Source: Atherinomorus stipes
Taxonomy: Eukaryota; Chordata; Actinopteri; Atheriniformes; Atherinidae
Assembly (NCBI GenBank): GCA_023101725.1
Contig: JALJCO010013448.1
Location: 124,001-188,000, forward strand
Direction: 5' to 3'
Length of the DNA: 64,000 nt
Under the pieces are notes generated by a model that was not told where the DNA came from, did not search any database, and worked only from the letters and a program-made list of their open reading frames with translations. Position numbers and translations under genes: made by a program. Shown here piece by piece: positions 12,268 through 24,561 of the stretch; position 1 is the first letter of the stretch, and each line of letters starts with the position of its first letter.

Positions 12268-13476
12268 GGTAAGCCTTTATTTGAAGCCCTCATTTATAAT
12301 GCATTATTATGCATTTATAATGTCTCATAAGTACAAAGAACAGAAGACAGACGTCCACCACGCAACATGACACACAACTTTTGTTCTTGTTGAAAATTAT
12401 AAATATTTATTCACTCTACATATTAATAATATGTTACTTAATGAATAATTTCATTAGTCAATTCTTAATAGTGCATTAAGTCTGAGAAGTAAGCATTAAT
12501 TAACTGCTAATTAATGCATTAACCAACATGATAACTAATGCAAAGAAATAGCTGATAAAAGATGGTTATGTTTTATTAAGCAGTTAAGTAATGCTTAATA
12601 ATGTGCGAACATTAATTAAAGGACCTTTATTGTAAAGTGTTACCTTGTATGGTTTTATACCTTGTAGTGGCTAGTTTGTTCGGGGACCCTGAATAAATTT
12701 GAAAAATGTACCAGTATTAGGTCTTTTTCTCATTTTGAATAACATATTTTTTTATACTTGAGTTTCCATTTCTACAGCATCTATATTTACTGTATTATTG
12801 TGTCTTGCATCATAATCAGTAATGCATTATAATGCACTAAGATGCAGGATATACTATTTTGAATGCAGTCAAATGCATCACACTTTACTTTGCCCCAACA
12901 ATGATCTGTTATGATAAGTTATGCACGATTATAAATGCATCCACATGTATGTTACTTTACTTTACACACACAATGATGACTCAAGATACTGCAAAGGCTA
13001 TAATAACATACTATGAGTCACTACTACAGCTGACTTGTTTGTATAAGTAATCAGAATGTATAAGTAGTCAGTGAAAAATGCATTATTATGCACTATGAGT
13101 GCCCTCATACACCATAATATGCGTTCATGGGTATTCAAGAGCATCCATATAACTAGTCACTATAACGCATTATAAGTGACATTGTAATGTTTTATAACCT
13201 TTAATATAGTTCGTTATAGAGCACTATGAGTGGAGTTATAAAGCATTATGAGTACTCACATGATGCAGTATCACTGTGGGCTTCATACCTCATAAACCAT
13301 AATGGACGTGATGTTCATAAGTACTCATGAGCATCCATAGAATGAGTCGTTATAATTAATTATAAGTGGCAGTATAATGTTTATAACTGTTGATATAGTG
13401 CATCATAAATCAATATGTGTGTTTATGAGTGTCTTTATGAGACATTATAAATGTGGGCTTCAAGTAAAGTGTTACC
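12268..13476. mobile_element. 1.2-kb AT-rich element with an 8-bp target duplication
   Basis: The ends are inverse of each other: GGTAAGCCTTTATTTGAAGC at the left and GCTTCAAGTAAAGTGTTACC at the right. The octamer ATTATTTT flanks both sides (12,260-12,267 and 13,477-13,484). The interior is rich in ATTATAATGCAT-type words. A further terminus-like GTAAAGTGTTACC at 12,631-12,643 suggests an internal related element. No transposase frame. Confidence 0.85.
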
Positions 13477-13489
13477 ATTATTTTTCATT

Positions 13490-14308
13490 CTTTACTCATC
13501 ATGACTCTTATGTTCTTATTTTCTTCCGACATCGTCCACAAAATGAATAAAATCATTAAAATACACTTTGAAGTGTCCTAAGAAGCAGGAAGGATGGAGC
13601 GGTGAAAGGTGAAGGACTTTGGATAAGAAAGATAAATAAGAAAATCATGAATTCTGATAAGAAGTGAAGGGAAAGACAGCAGAAGAGAGAATGATGTCGG
13701 CTGCATGACCCGGTGTGCGCTGGGAGAAGCAGCAGGGATTCATGGGAGCACGCCGCGTCCCTCCCCACGCTGATGAAATCACCTCCAGCTTGTGTGTGTG
13801 CAGATGTGAAAGGTCTGTCAGCTCCGAGATGACAGCGAGGACGAGCCGAGGATCGAAGCGCCAATTCTAATACGACTACAGAGCCCAGATCTGAGCCCAG
13901 CGATGTCACTCAGGTAGGATGGGAATTGACCCAAATGAAAGCAGTGGAGTGGAGTGAAGGTGGGAGGATTGGGACTGACGTTAATCCCTGAGATGTGCGA
14001 GAAGTGAAACGGCGTTTGCTGGAATGTGATGGGGGGGTGCGGGGGAGGTTTATAGCAAGTATTTCACAGGGTGTGATATTAAATTCGGATTACAGCCAAG
14101 AAGAATTCCTATGGGAAATAAGGTATGTGTGACGTTAGCAAGCAAATCACAACCCCCATAATCCCATAAATGCAAACAGGGCAGATCATCACAAATTAAT
14201 TAGATGAATGAATAAATAAACCCGTTTTTTTCCGCTGAAGTTTAAAGAGATGCAAATGGGACACAAATGGAGCGTTGAAGGAAATAAACAGTGATTTATT
14301 AAACTCAC
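13490..14308. other. pard3 intron just downstream of the 14.3-kb exon
   Basis: No repeat structure of note. The minus-strand open frame at 13,556-13,909 is low-complexity and has no recognisable similarity. G-runs lie around 14,031-14,045. Confidence 0.45.
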
Positions 14309-14456
14309 CGATGCGTGCGATCGCTTTCGGCCGTGTTGCGAGGGTGCAGTCCACGGCCTCGGAGGGCTCGAAGAGGGAGTCGGAGATCCGACGTTCATGG
14401 GCGTCCAGAGGGGAGATGACGGGATGCTCCAGCGATCCGGGGCTGGCAGGGATTTC
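14309..14456 (-). CDS. pard3: pard3 exon downstream of PDZ3 (linker before the aPKC-binding region)
   Basis: The minus strand shows an excellent acceptor (tctccccctgcag), 49 codons plus one base, and a canonical donor (gtgagt). The product starts EIPASPGSLEHPVISPLDAH, continues ERRISDSLFE and ends KAIARI plus the first base of a Gly codon. It aligns with the part of mammalian Par-3 just after PDZ3, which has a Ser-Pro-Gly stretch, then ERRIS-x-SL, and ends in a short motif containing RI before Gly. Identity is much lower than in PDZ3, as expected for a disordered linker. The entry phase (0) fits the exon at 39,128-39,298, about 24.7 kb away. The next exon must start in phase 1 and was not found below 14,309. 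ERRISDS is a basophilic-kinase-like Ser site by appearance only. Par-3B does not carry this ERRIS segment, which supports the Par-3 assignment. Confidence 0.88.
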
Positions 14457-14886
14457 CTGCAGGGGGAGAAGACATGAACCTGAAAACTGCTCTCACAGCA
14501 TTTCCCTAACCTGCTCGGTTAGGTTTAGGCACGCAAACGCAGGGAACCAATCGTGTTCAGGTTCTGGGATCTGCTTTGATTTGATAGTCACCCTGAGGAA
14601 ACGCTGTGATATTTGATGCTGCAACATCCAGACAAAACATTTGTGTTAAAGATCCTCAATCTTGCCGAGATGACTCATCACAAGCTGCACTGATGCATGA
14701 GATCACTGACCACTGCATCATAGTTTCATACCTTCCTGTACAAACACTGCTTTTTGTTTCTGTTTATGTCAGGTATTAATAAATAGCACACTAACTGGTT
14801 AAATGCTCATAAAAGTCCAATTTTCATGACAAGGCACCTTTAAATCAGAGGGTGATGCCAACGTGCCAACATTTTCTCACCAATAC

Positions 14887-16442
14887 TACACACTCATAAA
14901 TAGAGGTACTAGTTTGTATTTAACTTACTGGCTGCCATTCACGTGTTTCCACATTAATTCAAATCCGAACGTTAACTGCCAACCACGTGTTTCCACTTTA
15001 ATTAAGGGTTTTAATCGGGGGAGCTGTTTTAATCTCTGGCGGAGAGAACCAAGTGCTGATCATCTTTATTTCGGTAGTTTTCATCTAATCCAGCAGATGG
15101 CGGTGTCAGACCAGCTTAAAAAAACCTACCAGGAAGTGATGCGGTTCTATGATGCTTCCTGTGTTGTTAGTTAGCGGCTGTTACCCCAAGAAGTATGCTT
15201 GATTCTGCAGTGTGGGGGTAGAGAACATGGCGACCGGTCGTAATGGAAGCAGCTTAGGAGGTGGATGAAGGAGGAAAGTTTGTGGAAAAAGTGATCGGTG
15301 ACAGACAGAGACGATCGATCGAAGACACGATGGAAATACAGCAGCAAAGTGCGGCAGCTGAAAGTGAAAGTAAGTCTACAGCACGCAGTTGTTTCTCGCG
15401 GTGGAAGGAGAAGGGGGGAGGGAGGAGTAGAGAGACGTTTCTGCTCTATGTTTCTGCCAAATATGATGATGAGAAACAAACTTGTGGCTTATTTAGCTAG
15501 TAAATAATTATTTTGCCTCCAAAACTCTTTTCTCAGTGTTGTATTTGTTGTTTCATAGAAGTAAACAGCTGTTCAGATGATAAAGGTGTCACTAAAGTAA
15601 AAAAATATTGGCAACAAAGACCCTTTTCCACTTGAAGCGCACTGCAGCATTCAAAGCTATTTTTCTCAGCTTTTTGGTCAGAAACAGGCATTTTCGCTGC
15701 AACAAACCCATGTTCTACTGCTGATTACTAAAGAATGGAAACAGCTAGAAACAAATGTTTTTTTTTTCTGATAAAAGAAGAGAGTCTAAGCTTTCCTTTG
15801 GTATTCAGTGTTTGTATTGGCATAGTACACAATATTCTGTGGATCTCTTAAAATCTGTGAAAATTCTTAAAAATCCTGGCAATATGGAGCTCTGCTCGGA
15901 AAAGGTCTGGCAGTCGATGAGTTAAAAGGGTCCTGGGGGGGTTCCTTTCTAAAAGACATTTCTGTACCTTCATGGTGCATTTTTGTACCTTATCAAGCTG
16001 TATGAGTTAATAAAGTACAATTAAACCAATTAAAAATGACAAATAAAAGTCAATAAAATAGAGATTATGACAACAATCAAAGATGCTAATAATAAATGAA
16101 TCATTATAGAAATATTAGGCCAAACACATATATAATTATACATATAATTATTACTATGATTATTATGAAAATCATAATATAATAACTATAATTATACTAC
16201 TGTTTAGAAGTACTGCTAATTATAGTTATAGTACAAGCTACACGCATTTTTCAATGCTGCAGGTACCCTTAGGGTTGAAATGGTACAAATCTGTACTTTA
16301 TATTACTTTGGACCCTTTTTCATAGTATATAGGTACTTCTGGCCTCATAAAGACCAATATTTACTTTTAGAGAACATTTGTAAAAAATGTACCTGCAGGT
16401 ACAGAAATGTTCCTGTCTCGTACCTCTGTTTCTGAGTGTGTA
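14887..16442. mobile_element. TA-flanked 0.58-kb MITE family, copy A, interrupted by a TTAA element
   Basis: The left end (TACACACTCATAAATAGAGG) and right end (CCTCTGTTTCTGAGTGTGTA) are inverse and match copies B (36,355) and C (40,188). All but the first ~35 bp of the element continues from 15,922. Everything between is a later insertion. Confidence 0.85.
14924..15921. mobile_element. TTAA-flanked (piggyBac-like) non-autonomous element
   Basis: The ends CTTACTGGCTGCCA and, at the right, TGGCAGTCGATGAG are near-inverse. Each is bordered by TTAA (14,920-14,923 and 15,922-15,925). Removing it rejoins the two halves of the host MITE exactly at one TTAA. No transposase frame is evident. piggyBac and Kolobok elements both use TTAA, so the superfamily is an inference. 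Confidence 0.8.
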
Positions 16443-17450
16443 CCAACATGTGAATGGTCAGAAAAAGCTGAGGTCCACCATCCTTCTTAAACATTTTAAT
16501 CATTTTTACTTCTTTATCCTCCTTGAGATGAAATCTGTTGTCATCAGTCTCTCCTGGCTCATGCTAACTTTCACCCAGTCAACCCACTACAGTGTTAACT
16601 CCAAGGTTTGCACAGTTTTTGGAGTTCAGCCTGTCTGCGTTGGCTGAATGCAGACAGGAGGGGCAGTGATGTTAGACCAGAAACAAGCGCTAAGCAATTC
16701 ACTACTGAGATAAAAGTAAAGTATCCCAGAGAAGTCAGCAAGTAGGGAAAATGCATGGATAGAAAATCAAACGCACGCAGTCACATTCATCCATCTGGCT
16801 CCTACGTTGTGCCATCAATACTCCAGGAACACGGAGCCCGGGCCTCCGTATCCGTATCAGCTTATTCTGGTATTTTCTGGTTCAGCAGTGTGAAACGGTT
16901 CCTGCAGAGGTCCAAGCCGGATAAAGCTCCATGGATTTCCCATCGGCCAAGCGACAGCTGTCGCTAACAATGAGCCTGAGTCAAAGGGACCGCTGACATT
17001 TGTCATGTGGTCGATGTTCTGCACGGCTGCTCGCCGAGGCGGGCCACCGTACGCCCGCTGCATGCGCCAGCCGGGCCGAGGGACCGCCGGCCCCCCATAC
17101 TTAAATGTGCTATTTTCGGATAAAAACTAACAAAATTAAGAGCCAGAAAATGGTGAAACAGAAAAGGAATGAGCTCTGGAAGTTCTGTCAGCTGACTAAT
17201 ATTGATGTTTCCAACACTAACGGAGTCCCGCCAGGAGAAAGACAAGTAGAAACAGCAGCAGGGGATTAGAAAGGAAAGGAGGAGAGGAGCATTGTGGGTG
17301 CTGCCGACTTCCCTCTATGTGGGGGCAGCACGAAGGTCCCTGTGTGATGCATCCAGGGCTGGAGGGACTTATCAGCTGTTTAATATAAATGAGAGCTTTA
17401 ATGAGGTTGAGAGCACAAAACTTTATCAGGACAGAGTGTTGATAAGGAGG

Positions 17451-17488
<38 letters not shown>

Positions 17489-17766
17489 CTGGGTCAACGC
17501 AATTACAATCACAGCCATGGCCACTGCCAGCCTTTTAATAAAAAGCATGTCCCCAGATGATTCCGACTCAATAAGGTTCAAACGGTCGAAATGAAGATTT
17601 ATTTTACTGGCTTTTCTCTCCTTTATTCACCCGCTGTCTTCACTCTCGAGTACATTCCGACCTCTGGCCAGTCATGAGCTGAACAGAAGTGGGAGGGAGG
17701 GTTTTAGGAAAGAACTGGGGAGTAAACGCTGGTTAGGATGCATCGTTTATGTACATGCAGCCAGAA
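16443..17766. other. Intron sequence between repeats
   Basis: No recognised exon. From about 16,900 to 17,100 the sequence is GC-rich with open frames on both strands but no known similarity. A GT microsatellite is listed separately. Confidence 0.45.
17452..17486. repeat. (GT)n microsatellite
   Basis: About 16 GT dinucleotides in an uninterrupted run. Confidence 0.95.
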
Positions 17767-17768
17767 AT

Positions 17769-18110
17769 AGGGCTGGGCGATAATGGGCAAAAATAATTAT
17801 CGCGATATAATGAGCAGTTCACCTCGGTAACGATAAATGGAGGATAAACCTACCTATAAACGGACAAAAACTACTTTTATTTTCATTTCATTAAAGCAGA
17901 TATTCTGCCTTAACTGGAACTTCACGTGACTTCTTGTTTGGCAGATAGATTAACAGGTTCCTCAATAAACACCCAGTAGATGTTTTGGACATATGAGAAG
18001 TACTGTGAGACTGAAATACAAACATACAAATATACAAATTAATGAATGAATTATTAATTATTAAACTGATTAATTCAAATGAGTTAGATTCTGATTTACA
18101 TATGAGCAAA
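17769..18110 (+). mobile_element. hAT-type element, left end only
   Basis: TAGGGCTGGGCGATAATGGG followed by cgcgatata/aacgata motifs is the familiar left end of a fish hAT family. The right terminus was not found, so the extent is uncertain. Confidence 0.5.
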
Positions 18111-18304
18111 TATTACTTTGTGTCCATGGAAACCAGAGCTGAGTCTCCCATTAAATGCACACACGACTATTGATTAGCATGAATGCTAACTTAACATTGA
18201 AAAACCCATAGACAGGCTAACGCAATTAGCATCACTACCGTTGTCAAAACGTTTAACACAAACAACGTTCCTTCAAACGTTTATCACTTCACACTGACAA
18301 ACTA

Positions 18305-18329
18305 CCCCCCCCCCCCCCCCCCCCCCCCC
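18305..18329. repeat. Poly-C run of 25
   Basis: An uninterrupted C tract, prone to length error in sequencing and able in principle to form i-motif or G4 structure on the opposite strand. Confidence 0.95.
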
Positions 18330-18339
18330 TGCTTTTGTG

Positions 18340-19734
18340 GTATTATATAGTGCTCCAGAGTCTTGCTCAGTATGAGGGTGAGTAGAAGATGAAGACACAT
18401 CATTCTGTGGGTGTACTATTCCTTTAATAACTATGGCTGCTTCGGTTTCCTCTAAGTCTGAATGTTGGCGTCCGCTGGTGTGACGATGAGCTCTGACCTT
18501 TCTGCATCCACCTCAACCGTCATGAAACGGTAAAGATCCTGTAACCGAAGCAGCAGCCTTGTATAAGAAGCTAAAAAATGCCAACCTCCAGGTTTATCTT
18601 CGCTGTATGGCAGGAGGAAAGACGCTCCTCACTCATCTCAACAAGCTGATAAAGGAACTTCTTTGTTCAAACAGGGACTTTTCCCAGTTTTCATTGAGAT
18701 TTTAATCCTTCCTCACCACAGAGTCTCATCGTGGATTCAAACCATCTTAATCTAGTCATTTTCAGTGGATTATCCAGTTGATTGAGGGCAAGGGGGGGGG
18801 GGGGCACTGTACCTCACACAGATCAGCAACGACTCGCTTTTACCACGTCTGTTTATTTGCAGTTCATCCATCCATGAATGTGTGTTTTCCGTCTCTCTGA
18901 CCTTGACTTATCAGTCAGGAGGAAGAGGCATTGTGTTGACAAGCTTAGACTTAAGCTGTCAACTAAGGCTAATAATATGGAGTCCAAGGCCACTTCCTAA
19001 CCTTCTATCCTGGTCTCAGCCAGTTGCTGTGGACCTAATCCAGTCAACCTCCACCATAATGCTGTAATTACAGTCCTTAAGCTGCTGCATCCTGCCCCAG
19101 GCACAGCTCACCTCTCCTCCGCCAGATACCACACTTTCATTAGCCTCTCACATCCTCCCACATCCCCACATAATGTCCGTGCTTCCAAAATCAGACTCAT
19201 GGTATTTTAGAACTTCTTAGCAAAACTGTCTAACATGACGCAGGTCGGAAATCACCACGGCTGCAGGACATGTGAAGGTAACAGAGGAGAAGAAGGCTGG
19301 GTGTCACGTTCGGTAAATGCTGCCCTCCAGAGGGCGCTGTTCAAACACGTGGCTGCGGAAATGTCTAAAGTCCTGCAGTTTCTGGATTTTAACACAATTA
19401 TCACGTTTTTCACCTCAAAATATGACTTTATGAATCCTCTTCTGTTTTTTTTAGACCAGACTTGAGAAAACTGGGGGTCCCAACCCCCCATAAGAGTCTG
19501 AGGATAATTTCATGGTGCTGCCAGATCATTGTTTAAAAAAAAAAAAAAAAAAAAAGCCAACAGTTATCAAATAAAGGGAGATTTTTATAAGTGCTGTGGA
19601 AGTGAACATGTTAATGCAAAGAGATTAATCTGTGGAATTTATTGTTAATTTTTTCAACAGATTAATCAATAAACTTAGTACGTTAGTACTCACAACATAT
19701 AAAAAATTCAAATGTGGCATTATATGCTACAAAA
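18340..19734. other. Intron sequence, no gene seen
   Basis: Contains a G run near 18,790-18,804 and a 21-A run at 19,535-19,555. Nothing resembling an exon was recognised. Confidence 0.45.
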
Positions 19735-19975
19735 GGACATGATGCAATATGATACGATACAATCCAATAGGCTACGCTATGCTACGATACGATATATTAT
19801 GTGAGTTGATACCCTGCGATGCGAGATAACGCGATACACGATGATACAATGTGAGACGCTGAAATACAGTATGATACGATACAGTGATATACGCGATAAT
19901 ACGATGCAATGGGATGCAATACAATGCGTTATGATACAGCGCAATACAATGTGATACGCTTCGGTATGTAAGGGG
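19735..19975. repeat. Period-5 degenerate repeat, left block
   Basis: Dominated by 5-mers such as GATAC, AATAC, GATGC and CTACG. The minus strand reads as long Ile-Val-Ser/His-Arg-Tyr runs, an artefact of the repeat. It resumes at 20,634 after an insertion. Confidence 0.88.
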
Positions 19976-20027
19976 TAATGTATGGAACGCAGGTTATCGG
20001 GAAATACTGAACTGCTTTTCTTACATT

Positions 20028-20633
20028 CCTTATTATACGGCTTCTTGCAAAAAATAAAATTCAAATTAAAGTCTATTTTTGCCAGAGTCAAATAACTTTC
20101 TGATGATTTACGCTCAGATTAAAATAGTTCCCCACAGTCGAGGCCAGGTCGGGGAAATTGTTGCTTAGCAACGTTTGTTAGTGGAGTCATGGCCGCTGGA
20201 ATTTGGCCTAGCACTGTTTATTTCTGTAGGTGGAACTGGACGTCTCCGTCTCCGTCTCTGCTGTTAGCTGTAAGCGTCTTACCACTGGTCTTCTTTTTGT
20301 CTTTTTCGTTTTGGGGAGGGTGAATCCTTAAACTCGGCCTGGTCCCAGAGCTCAAAATCTCCACACTCGCCGAAGACGTTCAAATTAATTGGGAAGTCGT
20401 CCATTTTTGGTCATGAGGTGTCGCTACGTGCTCGCTTGCTGTAGTGACCGGACAACTTACGATGCGGAGGGATATTAGGATCACCGCAAGACTACAAGTT
20501 AAAAAAAGAAAAAAAAAAGATCTGTTGCCATTGACAACGGTCATTATACTAAAATAATGACCGCTGGAACGTTGGGAAAACCCGTTCAAGTCAACGGAGA
20601 GTTCAACAGCATCTAAAGAGCCGTATAATAAGA
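20028..20633. mobile_element. Insertion with short inverted ends inside the period-5 repeat
   Basis: CTTATTATACGGCTT at the left and AAGAGCCGTATAATAAG at the right are inverse. The interior is non-repetitive and contains GCCATTGACAACGGTCATTA with its own small palindrome near 20,540-20,565. No transposase was seen. Some 50 bp on the left (19,976-20,027) belong neither to the repeat nor clearly to the element. Confidence 0.65.
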
Positions 20634-21290
20634 TGCAGTCCAATACGCCACAGGACAATATATGTTACGATACGATGTGAAACAATACGATAAACTATGA
20701 TAGGAGACGATACTATGCGATACGATACTACGCAATACGATCTGATACGATGCAATATGCTATGATGCAATGGGATGTAATGCGCTACAATACAATTCCC
20801 TACGATATGATGCGATACGTTATGCCACAATACGATGTGATGCGATGGAATATGATGCGATACACTACAATACAATATGCTACGATTCGATACGATGCGA
20901 TGCGCACTTAATGGATATGATGTGCTACAATACAATATGATATGATACAATGCGATACGCTATGTTATGACGCAATACGATATGCGACAAGACAATATAT
21001 GTTGGGATACGAAAAAAAAAAAAAAAAAGAAAAAAAAAAAAAAAAAAAAAAATGCAAAATATGCGATACACTACAATACAATATGCTACGATTCAATACG
21101 ATACGCTACAATACAATATGATATGATACAATGCGATATGCTATGTTATGACGCAATACGATACGCGACAAGACAGGGAAAAAACAAAAATATATGTTGG
21201 GATACGATGCAAAATATGCGATACGCTACAATGTGATACGATACAATACAATGCAAAACGATGCGGTATGCTACAATACACTGTCTGAAC
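20634..21290. repeat. Period-5 degenerate repeat, right block
   Basis: Same GATAC/GATGC/AATAC word set as 19,735-19,975, with poly-A tracts at 21,010-21,051. Segments such as cactacaatacaatatgctacgatt recur near 20,860 and 21,070, so blocks have been duplicated. Confidence 0.88.
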
Positions 21291-21352
21291 CTTTCAGAAA
21301 GACGGACAGAATAAACTTCTGATTTATTATTCAGCGTATTACATGTGGTCAA

Positions 21353-22612
21353 CGGTCATCGGGAATAAAAAAAGTAAAAATTTAAGACTTGTTTAGATCA
21401 ATTCTAAGACCTTGGATGAAAAAATGGCCCTTTCTAAGACCTTAAATGTTAAGTTCAGAAGTTTGGACATTTTCAGACCTTCTAAGACCCTGCAAGAACC
21501 CTGAAAACTGCTGGAAAACCTCCGTAGATCACCTAAAGGGTAAACTATCCATCACAGTTACACACTACCGCTCCTGAGGAACTGGTTGTGATAGAAGGGA
21601 TGGTGATCGGAGGCGTTCGGGTCTATCTGCTGGTGTTTTAAGGGTTAACGTGAACCCCACCACGTACATTCTGTGAAATGAAAGGTTTACATCTGTCTGG
21701 ATGTTTGTCCACACTTGTGTGTATGCACACACAGAGCCAGCACTTCACCTCCACACTCCTCCACGGCGCTCAAGCAGCCCACTCAACTTCTAGATTCAAT
21801 ATATTATTCTCTCAATTGGTCCTATTGAGTTTCCCCCGCCGCTTCTAAATGAGTTAGTCCTCGGAGAGCCAGCTGGGAATGAGGCCCAGCAGCACCGGGA
21901 TTGCATTTCTTCTACTCGACCATCTACTTCCCCTCAATTTACCCAGTGCATCACTGCGGACTGCATTTCCCAGAGTGCAGCACTGCGTGCCCTTTCCATG
22001 AATCATGAATGTTTGCTGTGAAAACTCCGAACGTATGATCTAAAAGGACTTTCAGTCGGTCCGTATTAAGCTGGGGAAAGGGGGCGGTCGCTAAAATCCC
22101 CCCCATATTTACCACCGCCTCATGTTGTGGGCGGCGTCCGAACGTTTAAGGCCTCTCCCAGCAGTGGTCAGCTCAATACTAATAAAACCATAATTTACTG
22201 GGCCGAGACTCTGACTGATAGCTCTCTCAAGGCTCTATCGATCACCCTCCTCTCATCCCAGAGAGCATCTTTTGTTCGGGCCAGCCACTTCCTTCCCCCT
22301 TGTCTCTTTGCATAAAGCTCCTCTTAGTGACTCGCAGTGATGTTATTGGGATGGATTACAAACAGGGCTCTTGGCATGCCAAACAGACGACTTCTGTGCT
22401 CTTTCATATAAAGATTAAGCTCTTGCATCTGCTCTCCTCAGAGTTAACTAAGTTACTGAGAGTCCTTGTAATGCAAAAGATGCTGAGGAAAAAAAAATGA
22501 GGAACGCAGCTCTGATCTGATTTATTTTTCTCCTTTATCTGCTGCTTTTTGATCTTAATAATGAAACAGAGTTTCAGCTCGTCTTTTCTAGTACAGGAAA
22601 TCTGCCATGTAG
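21353..22612. other. Intron, candidate conserved non-coding sequence
   Basis: From about 21,770 to 22,500 the sequence is free of recognisable repeats, of balanced composition, with several short homopolymer-free blocks. It is the sort of stretch where conserved enhancers are found in developmental-gene introns. No exon was recognised. Confidence 0.35.
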
Positions 22613-22690
22613 AGATGCAGCGATGCGCTTAAATGGAGTTCTGATCTGACTCAGGCTTTGGATATCTGCCGATACTGAAGATTCCCAAAA
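22613..22690. mobile_element. Possible hAT left-end fragment
   Basis: TAGAGATGCAGCGATGCG followed by gatatctgccgatactga resembles the ends of the element at 50,637-51,397. No partner end was identified. Confidence 0.35.
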
Positions 22691-22882
22691 CCATTAAAAG
22701 AATATTGTTGTGGTTGATCACACATCACTTATTAATAACAGAGCAGCTGATGAAGAAAATGAACCTAATTCAAATGTTTTCCCACACAATTTGTCGAAAA
22801 AAAAAAACTTCTAAATGAAACCAAAGACAACCAACCAACACCTACAGCCAAAACACCTGCAGCTGCTTCATAATCTATAGTA

Positions 22883-22887
<5 letters not shown>

Positions 22888-22920
<33 letters not shown>
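22888..22920. repeat. (AT)n microsatellite
   Basis: An AT run followed by a degenerate AGATAT tract. Confidence 0.95.
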
Positions 22921-22921
<1 letters not shown>

Positions 22922-22942
22922 TATAGAGATATAGATATTTAT

Positions 22943-23130
22943 TTCTACCAGCAGCATCATCCTAAAGAACAAGCCTGACTGACTAACTTATTATTGTGAT
23001 GTTAATACCTCATATACATGTTATATTGTTAAAAACAAAAAACAAAAAAAAATGAGTGTGCTTCAGTTGCAATATTGAATTTCCCTTCTGGGATAAATGA
23101 AGTTATTTTTCATTTCATTTATTGAATATA
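22943..23130 (+). mobile_element. LINE 3-prime end, first copy
   Basis: CCAGCAGCATCATCCTAAAG and the tail CAATATTGAATTTCCCTTCT plus gggataaatgaag parallel the longer copy at 23,195-23,650. Only the 3-prime untranslated part is present. Confidence 0.7.
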
Positions 23131-23194
23131 TGTGGATATATATATTTAGTATATATATATATTTATATTTATATGATTGCTAAAATCATTTAAT

Positions 23195-23650
23195 GTCTGC
23201 AAAACAGATGTTGCAGATCTTCTATAAGTCTGTGGTAGAAAGTGCAATTAGCTTTGCAGCCATCTGTTAGGGCAGCAGCATCAGAACTAGAGACTTGAAG
23301 AAACTAAACAAGCTGATCAAGAAAGCTGGTTCTGTGCTGGGGATAACTTTGGAGCCGCTGGAGCTGATCGTTCAAAAAAGAATGCTTCACAAGCTGATGA
23401 AGATTATGGAGGACACATTCCCATCCTCTCCACAACACGGTGAAGAATCATAGATATGTACAGTAGTATGCGTCATATCTGTAGGACGGAGAGATACAGG
23501 AATTCATTCCTGCCAGCAACCATCACCCTAAAGAACAAGACTAACTGACTTTTTGTTTATTTATAAAAAAAAAAAAAAAAAAAAAAAAGTGAGCTTTTGC
23601 AATATTGAATTTCCCTTCGGGGATGAATAAAGTATTTTTTTTCATTTCAT
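23195..23650 (+). pseudogene. 5-prime-truncated LINE with the end of the reverse-transcriptase ORF
   Basis: The plus strand encodes MLQIFYKSVVESAISFAAIC, then an in-frame TAG where Trp is expected, then GSSIRTRDLKKLNKLIKKAG and SVLGITLEPLELIVQKRMLH. This pattern (FY-x-SV-x-ES, KLVRKAGSV-like, EKR-like) is the C-terminal tail of fish L2/Rex-type non-LTR retrotransposon ORF2. After the stop comes an untranslated tail ending in an A-run (23,565-23,588) and GAATTTCCCTTCGGGGATGA ataaag, a hairpin-like LINE terminus. The copy is dead: truncated and stop-bearing. Clade assignment between L2 and Rex1 is not certain. Confidence 0.75.
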
Positions 23651-23705
23651 TCAATATATATATATATATTCATATATATATTTTTTTCTTTTTTCAATTA
23701 GTATA

Positions 23706-24516
23706 TGAATGCACAATATTGGAATTTTGGCTGATATCCAATATGCTGATATTTTAAAACTCATGTGGCCGATAGCCAATATCAATACCGATACTTAAGC
23801 TGTAAAATAAATAACGAAATATTATTCCTTGTGAAAAATGAGACAAATACCTCAACTTGTGTTACGTAGAACAAGTCAAACTTAATGACAGTTGTTCAAA
23901 CAAAACTAATCTGATATATGAGTTTTATCCTAGAACCACCTGGATTTTCTTCTACCTGAGGAAAAACAAACAAACAAACAAAAAAATCGATCCCCCAAAA
24001 CAGGGATATTTTGTGGGAGTGGGAAAAAATAATTACACACTGAAATTTTGCGACATTTTCATATGCTGATATTATATTGATATCTACGTAAAAACGCGGT
24101 ATTGATCAATTTTACTAACGAAATCTCGTGAGATTTTGTTGTTCTGTTACAAAATGTTGCGGGTTTTCATGAAATCTCGTGAGATTTCGTAGGTAAAAGA
24201 CATCAATATGAAATCTGCCTATGAAAATGTCGCAATATTTCACTGTATCGATATTTTCTCCCAGCCCTATTATTTGGTTATTTACACAAATGAACGTGTA
24301 TTAAACTGTTCACACAGAACATCCTAAAAGAAACTGTCTTTAGACGTTTTAAAGTCTGTAAAAAAGTCGTTTTTGAAGAAGTAGTTTTGGGTTTTTTAGA
24401 CTTTAGAAACAGCAGCCTGATTGGTTAAATATCAGTGGGGTGGCCGATGTCCAATACTCAGTTTTAAAGCCGATAGGCCGAGATCGATAGAGGGATGATT
24501 ATATCCTGCATCCCTC
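23706..24516. mobile_element. hAT-type element with a nested smaller element
   Basis: The left end (TGAATGCACAATATTGGAAT) and right end (GCATCCCT) match the element at 50,637-51,397, which has intact ends; the motif gtctttagacgttttaaagt is shared internally too. The flanks attagtat and attatata may be an eroded 8-bp duplication. Confidence 0.7.
24015..24270. mobile_element. Nested hAT-like MITE inside 23,706-24,516
   Basis: GGGAGTGGGAAAAAATAATT at the left and TATCGATATTTTCTCCCAGC at the right are rough inverses. The interior has a repeated palindrome GAAATCTCGTGAGATTT. It is related to 50,788-51,215. Confidence 0.65.

Positions 24517-24518
<2 letters not shown>

Positions 24519-24557
<39 letters not shown>
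24519..24557. repeat. (TA)n microsatellite
   Basis: A run of about 18 TA dinucleotides abutting the right end of the hAT-type element. Confidence 0.95.

Positions 24558-24559
<2 letters not shown>

Positions 24560-24561
<2 letters not shown>

Noticed and set aside
20603..21352. Minus-strand frames rich in Ile, Val, Ser, His, Arg, Tyr
   Set aside because: They mirror the period-5 repeat, with no domain or splice context.
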